Shown here piece after piece: positions 7,267 through 14,713 of a stretch of DNA of 44,198 nt. The notes under the pieces are model-generated. The model had not been told where the DNA came from and searched no databases. It was given only the letters and a program-made list of their open reading frames with translations. Location of the stretch: IMG/VR virus record IMGVR_UViG_3300042539_000771, positions 1-44,198 of that record. One strand, 5' to 3'. The DNA comes from a virus. Positions within the stretch are counted from its first letter, which is position 1, and the number at the start of each line of letters is the position of its first letter. The position numbers and the translations under genes were made by a program.

Positions 7267-7845
7267 GGGCGGGGGATCCTTAGGGCTGGGGTCGTTGACT
7301 TCGTCGCCCGCCGAATCGAGGCGGAGCGAGACTTCGGAGCCGGCTCGGCCGCGGGGGACGAGCGCAACGTGGTTCGGCCGGATCCGGCGCTGGATCGCGT
7401 CGTACGGCTCGCCTTCGGGCGAAACGCCCGAGGTCATCTCCAGATCGACGTCGTATCCAACGGAGACTTCACGAAGCGCGCCGGAGTCGACGCGAGAGAT
7501 CGCGCCGGCGTCGGAGATCACAACGCTCGCTTCTACGAAGCGCCGATCCTCGCTCGCGCGGACGTCGTCGCCGACATGCCCGATCGCGACCCCGGACCAC
7601 GTTTCCGCCGTCACACGCCGCGCGCCGGAGGTAGGGTGCTCCGCGGTGACGGGAGCGGCGCGGAGCGCCTCGAGGGCGCTCGGAGCGAATACTTCGTCCG
7701 CCGGCCGGTACTCGCGCCGCGTCGATCCGTCCGCCTGTCGATACGCGAACACGCCCGTCCGCGTCAAGCGCGCCGGAACGCGGATCGCGCCGGAGTCAAG
7801 GCGCGTCGCTTTCGAGAGGGGAGATCGGTCGAGCCGGAGGACCAT
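6757..7845 (-). CDS. Head maturation protease (DUF2213-like) with C-terminal scaffold
   Basis: This encodes 362 aa in two parts. Residues 1-190 resemble DUF2213, a herpesvirus-assemblin-like prohead protease: an EHPTSG motif could supply the catalytic His and ALREVSVGYDV the catalytic Ser. Residues 194-362 are Ala/Asp/Glu-rich and helical (a coiled region followed by DEKPKAPAQPGSPDAPAA), as in scaffolding proteins. An internal ATG with its own Shine-Dalgarno marks the boundary. The start at 7845 lies 8 nt behind TGCTACAGT and has no Shine-Dalgarno. It follows the minor head gene and precedes the cement and capsid genes. Confidence 0.8.
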   Translation of the reverse strand: MVLRLDRSPLSKATRLDSGAIRVPARLTRTGVFAYRQADGSTRREYRPADEVFAPSALEALRAAPVTAEHPTSGARRVTAETWSGVAIGHVGDDVRASEDRRFVEASVVISDAGAISRVDSGALREVSVGYDVDLEMTSGVSPEGEPYDAIQRRIRPNHVALVPRGRAGSEVSLRLDSAGDEVNDPSPKDPPPMQIKIAGREYAAGSPEAEAAIAALSARADAAEASAKAARSVLIRDRVRSARIEARADADDNAVMIDVVKRIAPDVDLSSASPDFVAGAFAVAIAIALAKMGADEKPKAPAQPGSPDAPAAGAAGARADAIDAAYAKIRADRAEDPKAETAEDIRARVLAAQRKAVFAGL

Positions 7846-7853
7846 TCCGCTTG

Positions 7854-7862
7854 ACTGTAGCA
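7854..7862 (-). promoter_or_regulatory. TGCTAnnnT box before protease gene
   Basis: TGCTACAGT (-10-like TACAGT) ends 8 nt before the ATG at 7845, in the 26-nt gap after the minor head gene. No Shine-Dalgarno is present. Confidence 0.5.
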
Positions 7863-7871
7863 CGTGGACGG

Positions 7872-8717
7872 CTAGTCTCCGAGGATCGGGATCGCCACGC
7901 ACCGGCATTGGTAGTCGGTCCCGGGGTTCGCGCGGTCGCCCTCGAGGTTCACGATCGGCGGATCCGCGAACGCGAAGATCTTTCCGTCGAGCGCGTAGTG
8001 TAGACCCTTCGGCCATTTCCCCGAAGGGTTCCCGCGGACGCGCTCGTCTCGCGACGTGCTCCACCGATAGTGCGTGATCCCGACCTCGGAGCAGCGCGCG
8101 ACCGTAAGATCCCCGTTCCCTTTCAAGATCTGATCTCGCGCGATCAGATTCGCGCGCGACTGCGAAACGTCGAAACGCTCCCGGATCTGATCCGCGATCG
8201 TCTCGACGCGCGTCCCCTCGCGCGCGCCTGCGCGGACGACGTCGCGCACGTCCCCGTGCAGGCGCTTCGCGATCGAGGTGATCAGGCCTACGTTTTCGCG
8301 ACGCCAGGCCTCAAGAAGTCGGAGGATCGCGGGGGGCTCCGCGTCAATGTCGATCCGGAGAACCGCGGCGAGATCTTCGACGTTCCACTTGTTGATCCGG
8401 CGCCCGAAACGGTCAACGAGATCGAGCGCTCGATCCTTCGCGATCTTCTCGAGCCGGACCCGGAGAAGGCCGAAGTCCAGATCCCCCGCCGCGTCCTCGC
8501 GCGCCTCCGCGCGTTGCTCCTCGCGCCGCGCGTCGAGCCAGGGCCGGACGAAGGCGCGGACCTCCGCCGCTAGATCGCGGTTCAAGCTTCGCAGGGCGCC
8601 CGCGTACGCCTCCGCGACGTCGAGAGGTACCGCGGGCCGCTTCGCGACGCGCTCGCGCTTTGCGAGGGCGGCACGGCGCGCCGCGAGGGCCGCGCGCCTC
8701 GAGGGCTTCGCCGTCAC
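7872..8717 (-). CDS. Minor head / head morphogenesis protein (Mu F / SPP1 gp7-like)
   Basis: This encodes 281 aa from a GTG at 8717 that overlaps the portal stop as GTGA; longer starts would intrude into the portal gene. The N-terminal third is highly basic (repeated RRAALAARR), which suggests DNA or portal contact. The C-terminal part has the family signature: SRANLIARDQILKGNG, then YRWSTSRDERVRGNPSGKWP and a closing NPGTDYQCRCVAIPIL, the Cys-Arg-Cys end typical of Mu F-like proteins. It acts inside the procapsid at the portal vertex. Position after the portal gene is standard. Confidence 0.8.
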   Translation of the reverse strand: MTAKPSRRAALAARRAALAKRERVAKRPAVPLDVAEAYAGALRSLNRDLAAEVRAFVRPWLDARREEQRAEAREDAAGDLDFGLLRVRLEKIAKDRALDLVDRFGRRINKWNVEDLAAVLRIDIDAEPPAILRLLEAWRRENVGLITSIAKRLHGDVRDVVRAGAREGTRVETIADQIRERFDVSQSRANLIARDQILKGNGDLTVARCSEVGITHYRWSTSRDERVRGNPSGKWPKGLHYALDGKIFAFADPPIVNLEGDRANPGTDYQCRCVAIPILGD

Positions 8718-10198
8718 GGGGCCTGGACCTCGACGCGCCGCGCGCGCTCGACGAAGTAGGGCTCCGCCCAAGCGTACTGACGGGCAGGATCCGCGGAGTC
8801 GAGATCGAGAAAGAAGATCCGCCCGTTCGCGACGGCGGTTACCTGTAGCCGGTGCTGATCGCCGGTGTCAATCCAGGTCTCGCCCGAAGCGGGGCGGAGG
8901 ATCTCCGGATCGGCTCCGTCGTCTTCCTCGAGGGCTCCGATCTTCGCAGCCTCAAGGATCTCGTGGTAGCTCGCGCCTCCGAGCCGGATCTCGCGCGCCT
9001 CCGCCGCGTCGATGACTCCGGACGCGATCCGAGCCGCGTCCGTCGTCGCCTCGATCGACTCCTGCGCGGCCTTCTCCGCCGGCGTCGGGGTCCACAATGC
9101 AGGCCACCTAATCTCCCCCGACCATTCGATCGCGTTCGCGCGCGCGACGGTCCGGATCAGGGTCGCGATCTGCGCTTCGTGGCGCTGGCGCTCGACCTCG
9201 ATCCGCTTGTACCAGATCCGGAGATCGCTCTCGCCCGTGGCGTTCATTCCGACCGGCGAGACCCCGAGAAGGCGCGTTGCCGGCATTCCAGCCCACGACG
9301 CCACACGTTGAAGGATCCGGCCCTGTAGCGCGTCGACGCCCGTAAGGTTCGCCGCTCCGACGTGCTCGAATGACTCGCCGTCCGCGTCGAGAACCACGGC
9401 GCGCGAGACGCTCCGCGCGAGATCCACGATCTCCATGCGATCGCGCATGATCGACGCCTGGCCGTTCGCGATCATCGTGACGAGATCCTTGATCTTAAAA
9501 ACCGCTTGACTCAGATCTTGGAACGCGGAGATCACGGCCGCGTTGCTTGACCCTTCGTCTCGGAGCGCGTCGTAAGGGCGTTGTAGGACCGAGAGATCCT
9601 TTCCGGAGCGGTTGATCTTCGTTCGCGCGGGAGTCAGGGCCCCACCGAAGAAAACGAAGCGGCTCGCGTGGATCTCCTGACCCACGCGCGCGCCCGAGAT
9701 CCAGTAGTGCGAGGGGCGCCCATAGCTCGCGCTCGCGCGCGATTCCTCGAAGCGCGAGGGGGTCAAGTCGATCCCGTCGACGGCCTCGAGGAAGGTCAGA
9801 TCCCCGGGCTGGATCGCCTCGAGGGCGACCGGGGCCGACTGGGGGCCGAGCCGGTCCGAAAGGCCGATGTAGACGGCCCCTCGCCCGTACGCGCGGCCCC
9901 AGCGCCAGGCCTCGCCCGCGCGGTCGATCGCGCCGGTGCGTCGGAGCGCTTGATCGAGCGCCTCCGAGCCGGTGCCGATCCCGGTTCCGATCGCGTCGTC
10001 CGGGACCGCGTCGACGATGGTTCCGGCGAGCCCGTTTCCGAGGTAAAGGGCCTCGATCGTGACATCGTCGATCGCGACGAAGATCGGGCGTACCGACGTC
10101 GAGCGATCGCGCGCACCTCCGAGGCCCGTCACCAGCGAAAACCAGCCGTCCTCGCGGAGCTGATCCTTGAACCACGCTGTCAGATCTCGAAGCGCCAT
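8714..10198 (-). CDS. Portal protein (DUF1073 family)
   Basis: This encodes 494 aa. The N-terminal LYLGNGLAGTIVDAVPDDAIGTGI, central RFVFFGGALTP and RVASWAGMPATRLLGVSPVGMNATGESDLRIWYKRIEVERQRH are the landmarks of the DUF1073 portal family. The last of these is the strongly conserved stem/wing region. Portals form the dodecameric DNA gate that binds terminase and the neck. Some databases label this family anti-CBASS Acb1-like; length and position show a portal. The start is 7 nt behind GGCTACACT (10206-10214), with no Shine-Dalgarno. Confidence 0.85.
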   Translation of the reverse strand: MALRDLTAWFKDQLREDGWFSLVTGLGGARDRSTSVRPIFVAIDDVTIEALYLGNGLAGTIVDAVPDDAIGTGIGTGSEALDQALRRTGAIDRAGEAWRWGRAYGRGAVYIGLSDRLGPQSAPVALEAIQPGDLTFLEAVDGIDLTPSRFEESRASASYGRPSHYWISGARVGQEIHASRFVFFGGALTPARTKINRSGKDLSVLQRPYDALRDEGSSNAAVISAFQDLSQAVFKIKDLVTMIANGQASIMRDRMEIVDLARSVSRAVVLDADGESFEHVGAANLTGVDALQGRILQRVASWAGMPATRLLGVSPVGMNATGESDLRIWYKRIEVERQRHEAQIATLIRTVARANAIEWSGEIRWPALWTPTPAEKAAQESIEATTDAARIASGVIDAAEAREIRLGGASYHEILEAAKIGALEEDDGADPEILRPASGETWIDTGDQHRLQVTAVANGRIFFLDLDSADPARQYAWAEPYFVERARRVEVQAP

Positions 10199-10205
10199 GC
10201 GCGGA

Positions 10206-10214
10206 AGTGTAGCC
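10206..10214 (-). promoter_or_regulatory. GGCTACACT box before portal gene
   Basis: This is a one-mismatch version of the TGCTAnnnT box. It overlaps the last base of the large terminase stop codon and ends 7 nt before the portal ATG. Confidence 0.4.
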
Positions 10215-11722
10215 TACTCCCGCGAGGCTCCGCCGCGCGCGTCCTCTGCCATTTTCGCGACGGCCTCCGCGTAGGATCGGGCGGAGCGCGAGTCGAGGAT
10301 CAGAAGGGCCATGGTCGTTGCGTCGACGTCGTCATCGTGTTTCGCCAGAGGAAAGCGCTGCAACGTCGCGGCGTAGTCTGCCACCCAAGGCGCCACGGAA
10401 TCGGGCGGAACGAGCGCGCGCCCGGTTTCGAATAGGTACGCCTTCGCTTCGGCGCGCGAATACTTTGACGCTTGACCCGGATCCCACGGAGTCAAGCCCA
10501 CAAGCTCCGCCTTGAAAAAGTCGACGATCGCCGTGCCATTCGCCTTGTCCTCGATATAGATCGCCGCGCCGGGGAAGCGTGCCGCCATGGCGAAAAGGGC
10601 GCGGACGGTCTCGCTCGCAGACATGCGGCGGGTGTCTCGAGCGAGGAGCAGGAACGCGCCGGCGACGGGCCCGCGCCACGCCTGGATCGCGACTAGGTCG
10701 CTCGACTTCGTATCTTTGAACGTAGCGTCGCACGTGATGATCGTGCGCCCGCCGACGGGAGGTTCACCCGTCAACGGATCGGGCTTCCATCGATGATCCA
10801 AGACGCGCTTGAATAGCATCCCGTCGGGCGGGGTCGGATCCTGATTGTTTTGCGCGGCGTGCCCTTGGGGCCCGAGCGCGACGCGATCGGCTTCGATCAC
10901 TTCCGCCGGGAAGCGGTCCGGACACAAAAGCTCGCCGTCAACGGTGCGCGGATCACGGAATCCGGTTTCGCGAACGACGCACGCGGAGCGGCTCGAGAAT
11001 TCCGCCGGAAGGATCAAGGCCGTATACCCCGCCTCGATCGCGCGCCCGGGGGTGTCGTCGTGGTGCAAGCGCTGGCCGATGAGAACGCGCCGCGTGGTGC
11101 GCGCGTCCGCGCGGCGGGTGTGTAGCGTGCTGAACCAAAACCGATTGGCGCGCTCGAGCGCGATCGGATCGAGCGCCGCGCGTCCGTCCGCGTCCTGCGC
11201 TTTCGCGAGATCGTCCCCCACGAGAATGTCGGCGTGATAGCCCGTGACGGTCCCGCCCACGGACGTCGAGAAGCGCCAGCCCTTCGACCGGACGCGAAAC
11301 ATGCGGATCCGATCCTCAACGTCGGAATCAAGCGCCAGCGCGGGCCAGCGCGCGCGCCACCATTCGGTCTCGAGAAGCCCGCGGAGGATCCGCGCAGACT
11401 TCTCGGAGAGATCCTGCGCGTAGGTCGCGGAGATCGTGCGGCGCGTCGGATCGACCGCCAGCCAATCCCACGCGTTCCACAGGGTCACGAGAAGCGACTT
11501 GGAGTGTCCGGGGGGAACGGCGATCACGAGATCGCGGATCTGGCCTCGAGAGACCGCCTCGAGGTGTTCACAGATCGCGCCCATATGCCACGACCATCGA
11601 CACGGAGACGGCTCGACGTAAGGCCAGGCGAGGCGCGCGAACGCGGAGAAGGCGCGCCGCGACTGCTCTCTGTCGAGCGCGACGATCGTCTCGGCGATCT
11701 TCTGTCGGTCCTCGGAGATCAC
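10214..11722 (-). CDS. terL: Terminase large subunit
   Basis: This encodes 502 aa and packages DNA at the portal. The N-terminal ATPase has Walker A VPPGHSKS (residues 69-76) and Walker B ILVGDD (166-171). The C-terminal RNase H-like nuclease shows Asp332 in TCDATFKD, Glu391 in IYIEDKANG and the acidic KHDDDVDATT near 461-470. These are all the motifs expected of an active enzyme. Length is normal. The ATG overlaps the metallophosphoesterase stop as ATGA. The small subunit is unusually far away (16353-16952), separated by small genes. Confidence 0.95.
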   Translation of the reverse strand: MISEDRQKIAETIVALDREQSRRAFSAFARLAWPYVEPSPCRWSWHMGAICEHLEAVSRGQIRDLVIAVPPGHSKSLLVTLWNAWDWLAVDPTRRTISATYAQDLSEKSARILRGLLETEWWRARWPALALDSDVEDRIRMFRVRSKGWRFSTSVGGTVTGYHADILVGDDLAKAQDADGRAALDPIALERANRFWFSTLHTRRADARTTRRVLIGQRLHHDDTPGRAIEAGYTALILPAEFSSRSACVVRETGFRDPRTVDGELLCPDRFPAEVIEADRVALGPQGHAAQNNQDPTPPDGMLFKRVLDHRWKPDPLTGEPPVGGRTIITCDATFKDTKSSDLVAIQAWRGPVAGAFLLLARDTRRMSASETVRALFAMAARFPGAAIYIEDKANGTAIVDFFKAELVGLTPWDPGQASKYSRAEAKAYLFETGRALVPPDSVAPWVADYAATLQRFPLAKHDDDVDATTMALLILDSRSARSYAEAVAKMAEDARGGASRE

Positions 11723-12927
11723 TCGACGCGCGCGGCTCGCTCGAGATAGTCGATCCCCGCGGTCGCCCGCTCAATCTCCCCGTAGGATCGATGATAGACG
11801 ATCCGCTTGAGATCGCGCTGCGCGGTGTAGCCTTGCGCGGCGTGCCACGAATCCCGCGCGGCGAGGGTGCGGAACGTCTCGATCGTCACCCCACGAAGCT
11901 CCTTGACTTGGCTATGGTGCACGTGCCCGCAAAGCCAGTGCCTGTGTTTCGCATGGCCCCATTCCGCCGGTCGTTCCGCCGCCATGATCGCGCCGAGATC
12001 CTCAACGCGCCCGCGGTCTCCGTGCGTCGTCCCGATCAGGACACGACCGTGGATCCAGTAGTGGCGAGACGCCGGATCGATCGGGACGTCGACGCGAGGC
12101 TCCGATCGGTAGTACTGTCGGAGCGCGAGCGCGAGCATGATCGCGGTGTATCGATCGTGGTTGCCGGCGACGCAATCCACGACGACGAGATCGTGGTGCT
12201 CTAGCGCCGCGTCGATCATCGCGACGAAGATCCGGAGCCCGATCTCGAGAACGCGCGCCGTCCGCCCGTCGACGTCGAGCGAGTGATCGCCGTGCGTGGT
12301 GCGCTGGTGCTCGTTGTCGAAATGGAAGAAGTCACCGAGATTGACGATCAAGGCTCCGGAGGCGCGCGGACCTCGGAGCACGAGATCGCGCACGGCTCCG
12401 ACGAGGAGCCGCTCCGCGATCTCGAGATCGAAGTTGGCCCCCGACTCGCGACCCCAGGCGAGCATCCCCACGTGTGGATCTCCGAGGGGGTACACCGCGA
12501 GGAGATCGGGATCGCGCTCGAGCGCCGGGAGGGGAATCGAGCCGGAGCGCGTCGGGACGATCGCGGGGAGCTTCGCAGTCATGCGCGCGATCTGATCCTC
12601 GATCGGTTCGCCTACCAGGCGCGTCTTGACCCACTGGCCTTTGACCTGGCCTGCGGCGTCGACGTAGGTCGAGACGCCCTTGATTGCGTGCCCGTCCGGG
12701 ATCGCGTCGACGGGCGGAGCCTCGCGCCGGCCTCCGCTCGCAAGTTCCCGCGCCGGTCCGTAGAAGCGTTGGGCGTAGCTCGGAGCGGCTCCGATCGCAT
12801 CGTAATACTCGGAGCGCCGGAGGGCGCCAGGGTCGATCCCTCGCTCGGCCGCAACGCGCGCGATGTCTTCCGATAGGGCGCGGAGCTTGCGATCGTGTTC
12901 CTCGAGGTCGACGGGGCTACGCGGCAT
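11719..12927 (-). CDS. Calcineurin-like metallophosphoesterase with helical N-terminal region
   Basis: This encodes 402 aa. All metal-binding motifs are present: GDPHVG (about 149-154), GDFFHFD (about 198-204), GNHD, THGD and GHVHH. These coordinate two metals for phosphodiester hydrolysis. About 110 residues precede the catalytic core and include a helical segment (GIDPGALRRSEYYDAIGAAPSYAQRF) that resembles the HTH-like N-terminus of phage members of this family. The start at 12927 lies 5 nt behind TGCTAGCGT. Coupling to the large terminase by ATGA suggests a role in DNA processing or packaging, but the substrate is not known. Confidence 0.8.
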   Translation of the reverse strand: MPRSPVDLEEHDRKLRALSEDIARVAAERGIDPGALRRSEYYDAIGAAPSYAQRFYGPARELASGGRREAPPVDAIPDGHAIKGVSTYVDAAGQVKGQWVKTRLVGEPIEDQIARMTAKLPAIVPTRSGSIPLPALERDPDLLAVYPLGDPHVGMLAWGRESGANFDLEIAERLLVGAVRDLVLRGPRASGALIVNLGDFFHFDNEHQRTTHGDHSLDVDGRTARVLEIGLRIFVAMIDAALEHHDLVVVDCVAGNHDRYTAIMLALALRQYYRSEPRVDVPIDPASRHYWIHGRVLIGTTHGDRGRVEDLGAIMAAERPAEWGHAKHRHWLCGHVHHSQVKELRGVTIETFRTLAARDSWHAAQGYTAQRDLKRIVYHRSYGEIERATAGIDYLERAARVE

Positions 12928-12932
12928 CCACG

Positions 12933-12941
12933 ACGCTAGCA
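12933..12941 (-). promoter_or_regulatory. TGCTAnnnT box before metallophosphoesterase
   Basis: TGCTAGCGT overlaps the stop codon of the SprT-like gene and ends 5 nt before the ATG at 12927. Confidence 0.4.
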
Positions 12942-13292
12942 CGCTCCGTCGTCGTCGGAGTCGAGCGTGCGATCGAGATCGCGCCGCGCCGCGCGGTACT
13001 CCGGACCGTGATCGGTGATCTCGTGCCCGTGCCGGTGCCACGCGAGCAGGTGCGCGATCTCGTGCCGTATCGTGTCCTCGCGCTCCGCCGCGCTAGAGCG
13101 CTCGAAAACATCCTCGTCGAGGACCACGATGGCGTGCTCGCCACACGAAAAGGCCACGGCATGGACCTCCTCGCCCTCCGCTCCCGCTAGAGGGTGCGTC
13201 GTCCATGCGATCGACAGACTGACGCGCGGGAGTAGGGCCCCCGCGACGGCTAGAGCGTGCGCCTCGACGCGCCGGCGCGCGCGGGCTCTCAC
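12936..13292 (-). CDS. SprT-like zinc metallopeptidase domain protein
   Basis: This encodes 118 aa. The motif TIRHEIAHLLAW (HExxH, His77-Glu78-His81) is followed 14 residues later by DHGPEYR, whose His95 is a plausible third zinc ligand as in SprT/Spartan-like domains. Spartan-type proteases act on DNA-protein crosslinks; many phage and bacterial SprT-like proteins have unknown targets. No signal peptide is present, so it should be cytoplasmic. It overlaps the preceding 67-aa gene by 4 nt. Confidence 0.7.
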   Translation of the reverse strand: MRARARRRVEAHALAVAGALLPRVSLSIAWTTHPLAGAEGEEVHAVAFSCGEHAIVVLDEDVFERSSAAEREDTIRHEIAHLLAWHRHGHEITDHGPEYRAARRDLDRTLDSDDDGAC

Positions 13293-13492
13293 GCCCCGCG
13301 AAGCTCCGCCCGCCAGCGCTCGACCCCGCGCTTCGCCGGATCGGTCGGCACGGCCTCGAGGGCAACTCGCGCGCGATCGAGCGCCTTCTCGTCGGAGTCG
13401 GCTCCGGAGAACGCGGCGAGGAACCCAGGGGCCGCGCGGGAGACGATCTCGAGCGCGGCGATCACGATCCGGACGATCTCGGTTTCGGGCAT
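13289..13492 (-). CDS. Small helical protein, function unknown
   Basis: This encodes 67 aa, predicted helical, beginning MPETEIVRIVIAALEIVSRAAPGFLAAF. No motif was recognised. Its regulation is the point of interest: the start codon lies in one arm of a perfect 12-bp inverted repeat (13489-13519), the -10-like TACGCT straddles the arm-loop boundary, and a parS-like palindrome covers the -35 position (13517-13532). It overlaps the SprT-like gene by 4 nt. Confidence 0.6.
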   Translation of the reverse strand: MPETEIVRIVIAALEIVSRAAPGFLAAFSGADSDEKALDRARVALEAVPTDPAKRGVERWRAELRGA

Positions 13493-13519
13493 CCCGGAGC
13501 GTAGCAGGCTCCGGGATGC
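13489..13519. repeat. 12-bp inverted repeat around a start codon and -10 box
   Basis: Arms GCATCCCGGAGC (13489-13500) and GCTCCGGGATGC (13508-13519) are perfect complements with a 7-nt loop. Read leftward, the 3' arm contains the ATG of the 67-aa gene, and the loop with the adjoining arm contains TGCTACGCT. It could be an operator, or an RNA hairpin hiding the start codon. Confidence 0.75.
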
Positions 13520-13532
13520 TTCACGTGAAACG
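13517..13532. promoter_or_regulatory. parS-like palindrome
   Basis: TGCTTCACGTGAAACG matches the bacterial parS consensus TGTTTCACGTGAAACA at 14 of 16 positions, including the whole TTCACGTGAAAC core. It lies in a 42-nt gap between genes, at the expected -35 position of the 67-aa gene. No ParB gene is seen in the window, so host ParB/Spo0J is the likely ligand if it is functional. Confidence 0.55.
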
Positions 13533-13534
13533 GA

Positions 13535-13798
13535 TCAGTCCGCCAGCCAGGCCTCTAGAGCGTCATCCTCCGCGCGGCGCTCCGCGCTCCGGGTGTCGGG
13601 CCGGGTTGCGTGATTCGCGACGCACATAGCATGAGCGTTCTTGCGCGCCTTGGGTGTCCGGGGCGCCGCGTCGTTGTAGGTTCCGGCCACGTCCGCCCTG
13701 TAGCAGGCGACGTGCGCGTACGTATCATCCAACCCCGGAACGAGGAACGACGCGCGAGCGCCCTTGCAGTACATGCAGCGATTCTTGGTATTCGTCAT
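13535..13798 (-). CDS. Small cysteine-rich protein (cassette gene 1)
   Basis: This encodes 87 aa beginning MTNTKNRCMYCKGARASFLV, with CxxC (residues 8-11), then HVACYRAD and a further Cys/His pair (MCVANHA). This pattern suggests a small zinc-binding fold, possibly HNH-like or treble-clef-like, but no catalytic HNH pattern is clear. It is expressed from promoter-leader module R1 and shares the MTNT start with other cassette genes. Function unknown; a host-interaction protein is inferred from context. Confidence 0.7.
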   Translation of the reverse strand: MTNTKNRCMYCKGARASFLVPGLDDTYAHVACYRADVAGTYNDAAPRTPKARKNAHAMCVANHATRPDTRSAERRAEDDALEAWLAD

Positions 13799-13892
13799 CG
13801 TGATCTCGCTTTCTTTCTCGCCGTCGCCCTTGCTGACTCAGTGAAACTAGCATCGGCTCCGGAGAAGCGCAACCCCCGCGCCGATCTTTTTT
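13799..13892 (-). promoter_or_regulatory. Promoter-leader module R1
   Basis: The -35 is TTGCGC (13867-13872), the spacer exactly 17 bp and the -10 TAGTTT (13844-13849), preceded by TGC. An ATCGGC/GCCGAT inverted repeat (13852-13857 with 13880-13885) encloses the -35. On the plus strand it is followed by CTTTTTT. The leader carries GAGTCAGCAAGGGCGAC and a purine-rich GAAAGAAAG before the ATG at 13798. Confidence 0.8.
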
Positions 13893-13909
13893 CGATCTTT
13901 CTTTCAAGC

Positions 13910-13927
13910 GCCCGATCTTGCTCGGGA
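13910..13927. repeat. 18-bp repeat, copy 1 (GCCCGATCTTGCTCGGGA)
   Basis: The same 18 bases recur at 18781-18798. Each folds as CCCGA-TCTTGC-TCGGG. This copy lies upstream of module R1; the other lies in the candidate origin. A shared operator or small hairpin is possible. Confidence 0.6.
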
Positions 13928-13947
13928 ATCGGGTGGCGGAAATAGGC

Positions 13948-14019
13948 GCGCCCGCCGGGAAAGGGACCGGCGGGCGCTAGGACGAACGAAAGAGGAGCCG
14001 GACGAACGAGAACCGGACG
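13948..14019 (-). ncRNA. Possible small RNA ending in a strong hairpin
   Basis: A TGCTAGGGT box (14026-14034) has no start codon behind it. Instead it is followed by a pyrimidine-rich stretch with repeated CGTTCGTCC units and then a perfect 11-bp hairpin (13948-13958 with 13967-13977, loop 8 nt). The predicted RNA is about 72 nt. There is no long U-run, so the hairpin could simply be the end of the lipoprotein transcript. Confidence 0.25.
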
Positions 14020-14039
14020 AGACCTACCCTAGCACGGAT

Positions 14040-14471
14040 TCAGAAGGCCGGGAGATCGGGAAGCGGGAGCCCGAGCCTCGCCGCGACGGCGCGGAGGTCC
14101 GCGTAGCTCGCGGCGAAGGCTCGAGCGAAGGCGAGCGCGGCGCCCAGCAAGCCCTCGGAGTCACCGGAGCGGCTCGCCGCGACCGTCGACGCGTACCAGG
14201 CGCCGAGGGCCAGGCGGGCGCCGGAGAAGGCGAGGTCGACGGGAGCCCAGCGATCCGAGACCGTGGCGAGGCACGCGTCCGGCTCCGACGCGCCTCGGGG
14301 GCAGGATGCCCGCGCGTCGGTCTCGGAGGCGAGCGAGATCGCGTCCCCCGCCGTCGACGTCGCGAGCGCGGCGACCTCGAGCGCGTGCGCGGAGGTGCGT
14401 ACCGGGCTCGAGCCGCAACCCGCGGCTAGGATCAGGAAGGCGAGGGGTAGCAGGCTCCGGAGCTTGATCAT
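14040..14471 (-). CDS. Phage lipoprotein
   Basis: This encodes 143 aa. The start MIKLRSLLPLAFLILAAGC is a complete lipoprotein signal peptide with lipobox Leu-Ala-Ala-Gly-Cys, lipidation at Cys19. The mature part is Ala-rich and helical with one Cys pair (ASCPRGASEPDAC). The start at 14471 follows TGCTAGGCT by 7 nt. It differs from the lipoprotein at 4004-4240 in sequence and length. Possible roles are receptor masking, superinfection exclusion or an outer spanin; no proline-rich or spanin-like partner is adjacent, so the last is unlikely. Confidence 0.75.
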   Translation of the reverse strand: MIKLRSLLPLAFLILAAGCGSSPVRTSAHALEVAALATSTAGDAISLASETDARASCPRGASEPDACLATVSDRWAPVDLAFSGARLALGAWYASTVAASRSGDSEGLLGAALAFARAFAASYADLRAVAARLGLPLPDLPAF

Positions 14472-14478
14472 GCTCCGG

Positions 14479-14487
14479 AGCCTAGCA
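14479..14487 (-). promoter_or_regulatory. TGCTAnnnT box before lipoprotein gene
   Basis: TGCTAGGCT ends 7 nt before the ATG at 14471 in a 23-nt intergenic gap. No Shine-Dalgarno other than CCGGAG inside the same 7 nt is visible. Confidence 0.5.
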
Positions 14488-14494
14488 CGGGGGG

Positions 14495-14713
14495 TCAGGC
14501 CCAGAGTCGGGCGGGGTACGCGGGGATCCGTCCGAGGCGCTCCCGCTTCGCATTGACGGCGCGGAGGGCCGCTCGAGCGGCCTCGATCCCGTGACTCTCG
14601 ATCATGCGCCCGAAGATCCATTCGATGACGATCGGGTCGCAGGTGAGCGCGTTGACGCCGTAGGTCGTTTCGCAGTCGAGGATCATCGCGTCGCGTGCGT
14701 TCGTGTTCGTCAT
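14495..14713 (-). CDS. Small unknown protein (cassette gene 2)
   Basis: This encodes 72 aa starting MTNTNARDAMILDCETTYGV. The C-terminal half is basic and helical (GIEAARAALRAVNAKRERLGRI). No family is recognised. The ATG at 14713 is set by module R2, and its first codons copy those of the other cassette genes. It lies between two separately promoted units, so it can be expressed independently. A role in host takeover is inferred only from the array it belongs to. Confidence 0.65.
   Translation of the reverse strand: MTNTNARDAMILDCETTYGVNALTCDPIVIEWIFGRMIESHGIEAARAALRAVNAKRERLGRIPAYPARLWA

Noticed and set aside
8714-10198. Reading the portal as an anti-CBASS Acb1 protein
   Set aside because: The DUF1073 family is often given that label, but length, the conserved stem segment and the position after terL show a portal.
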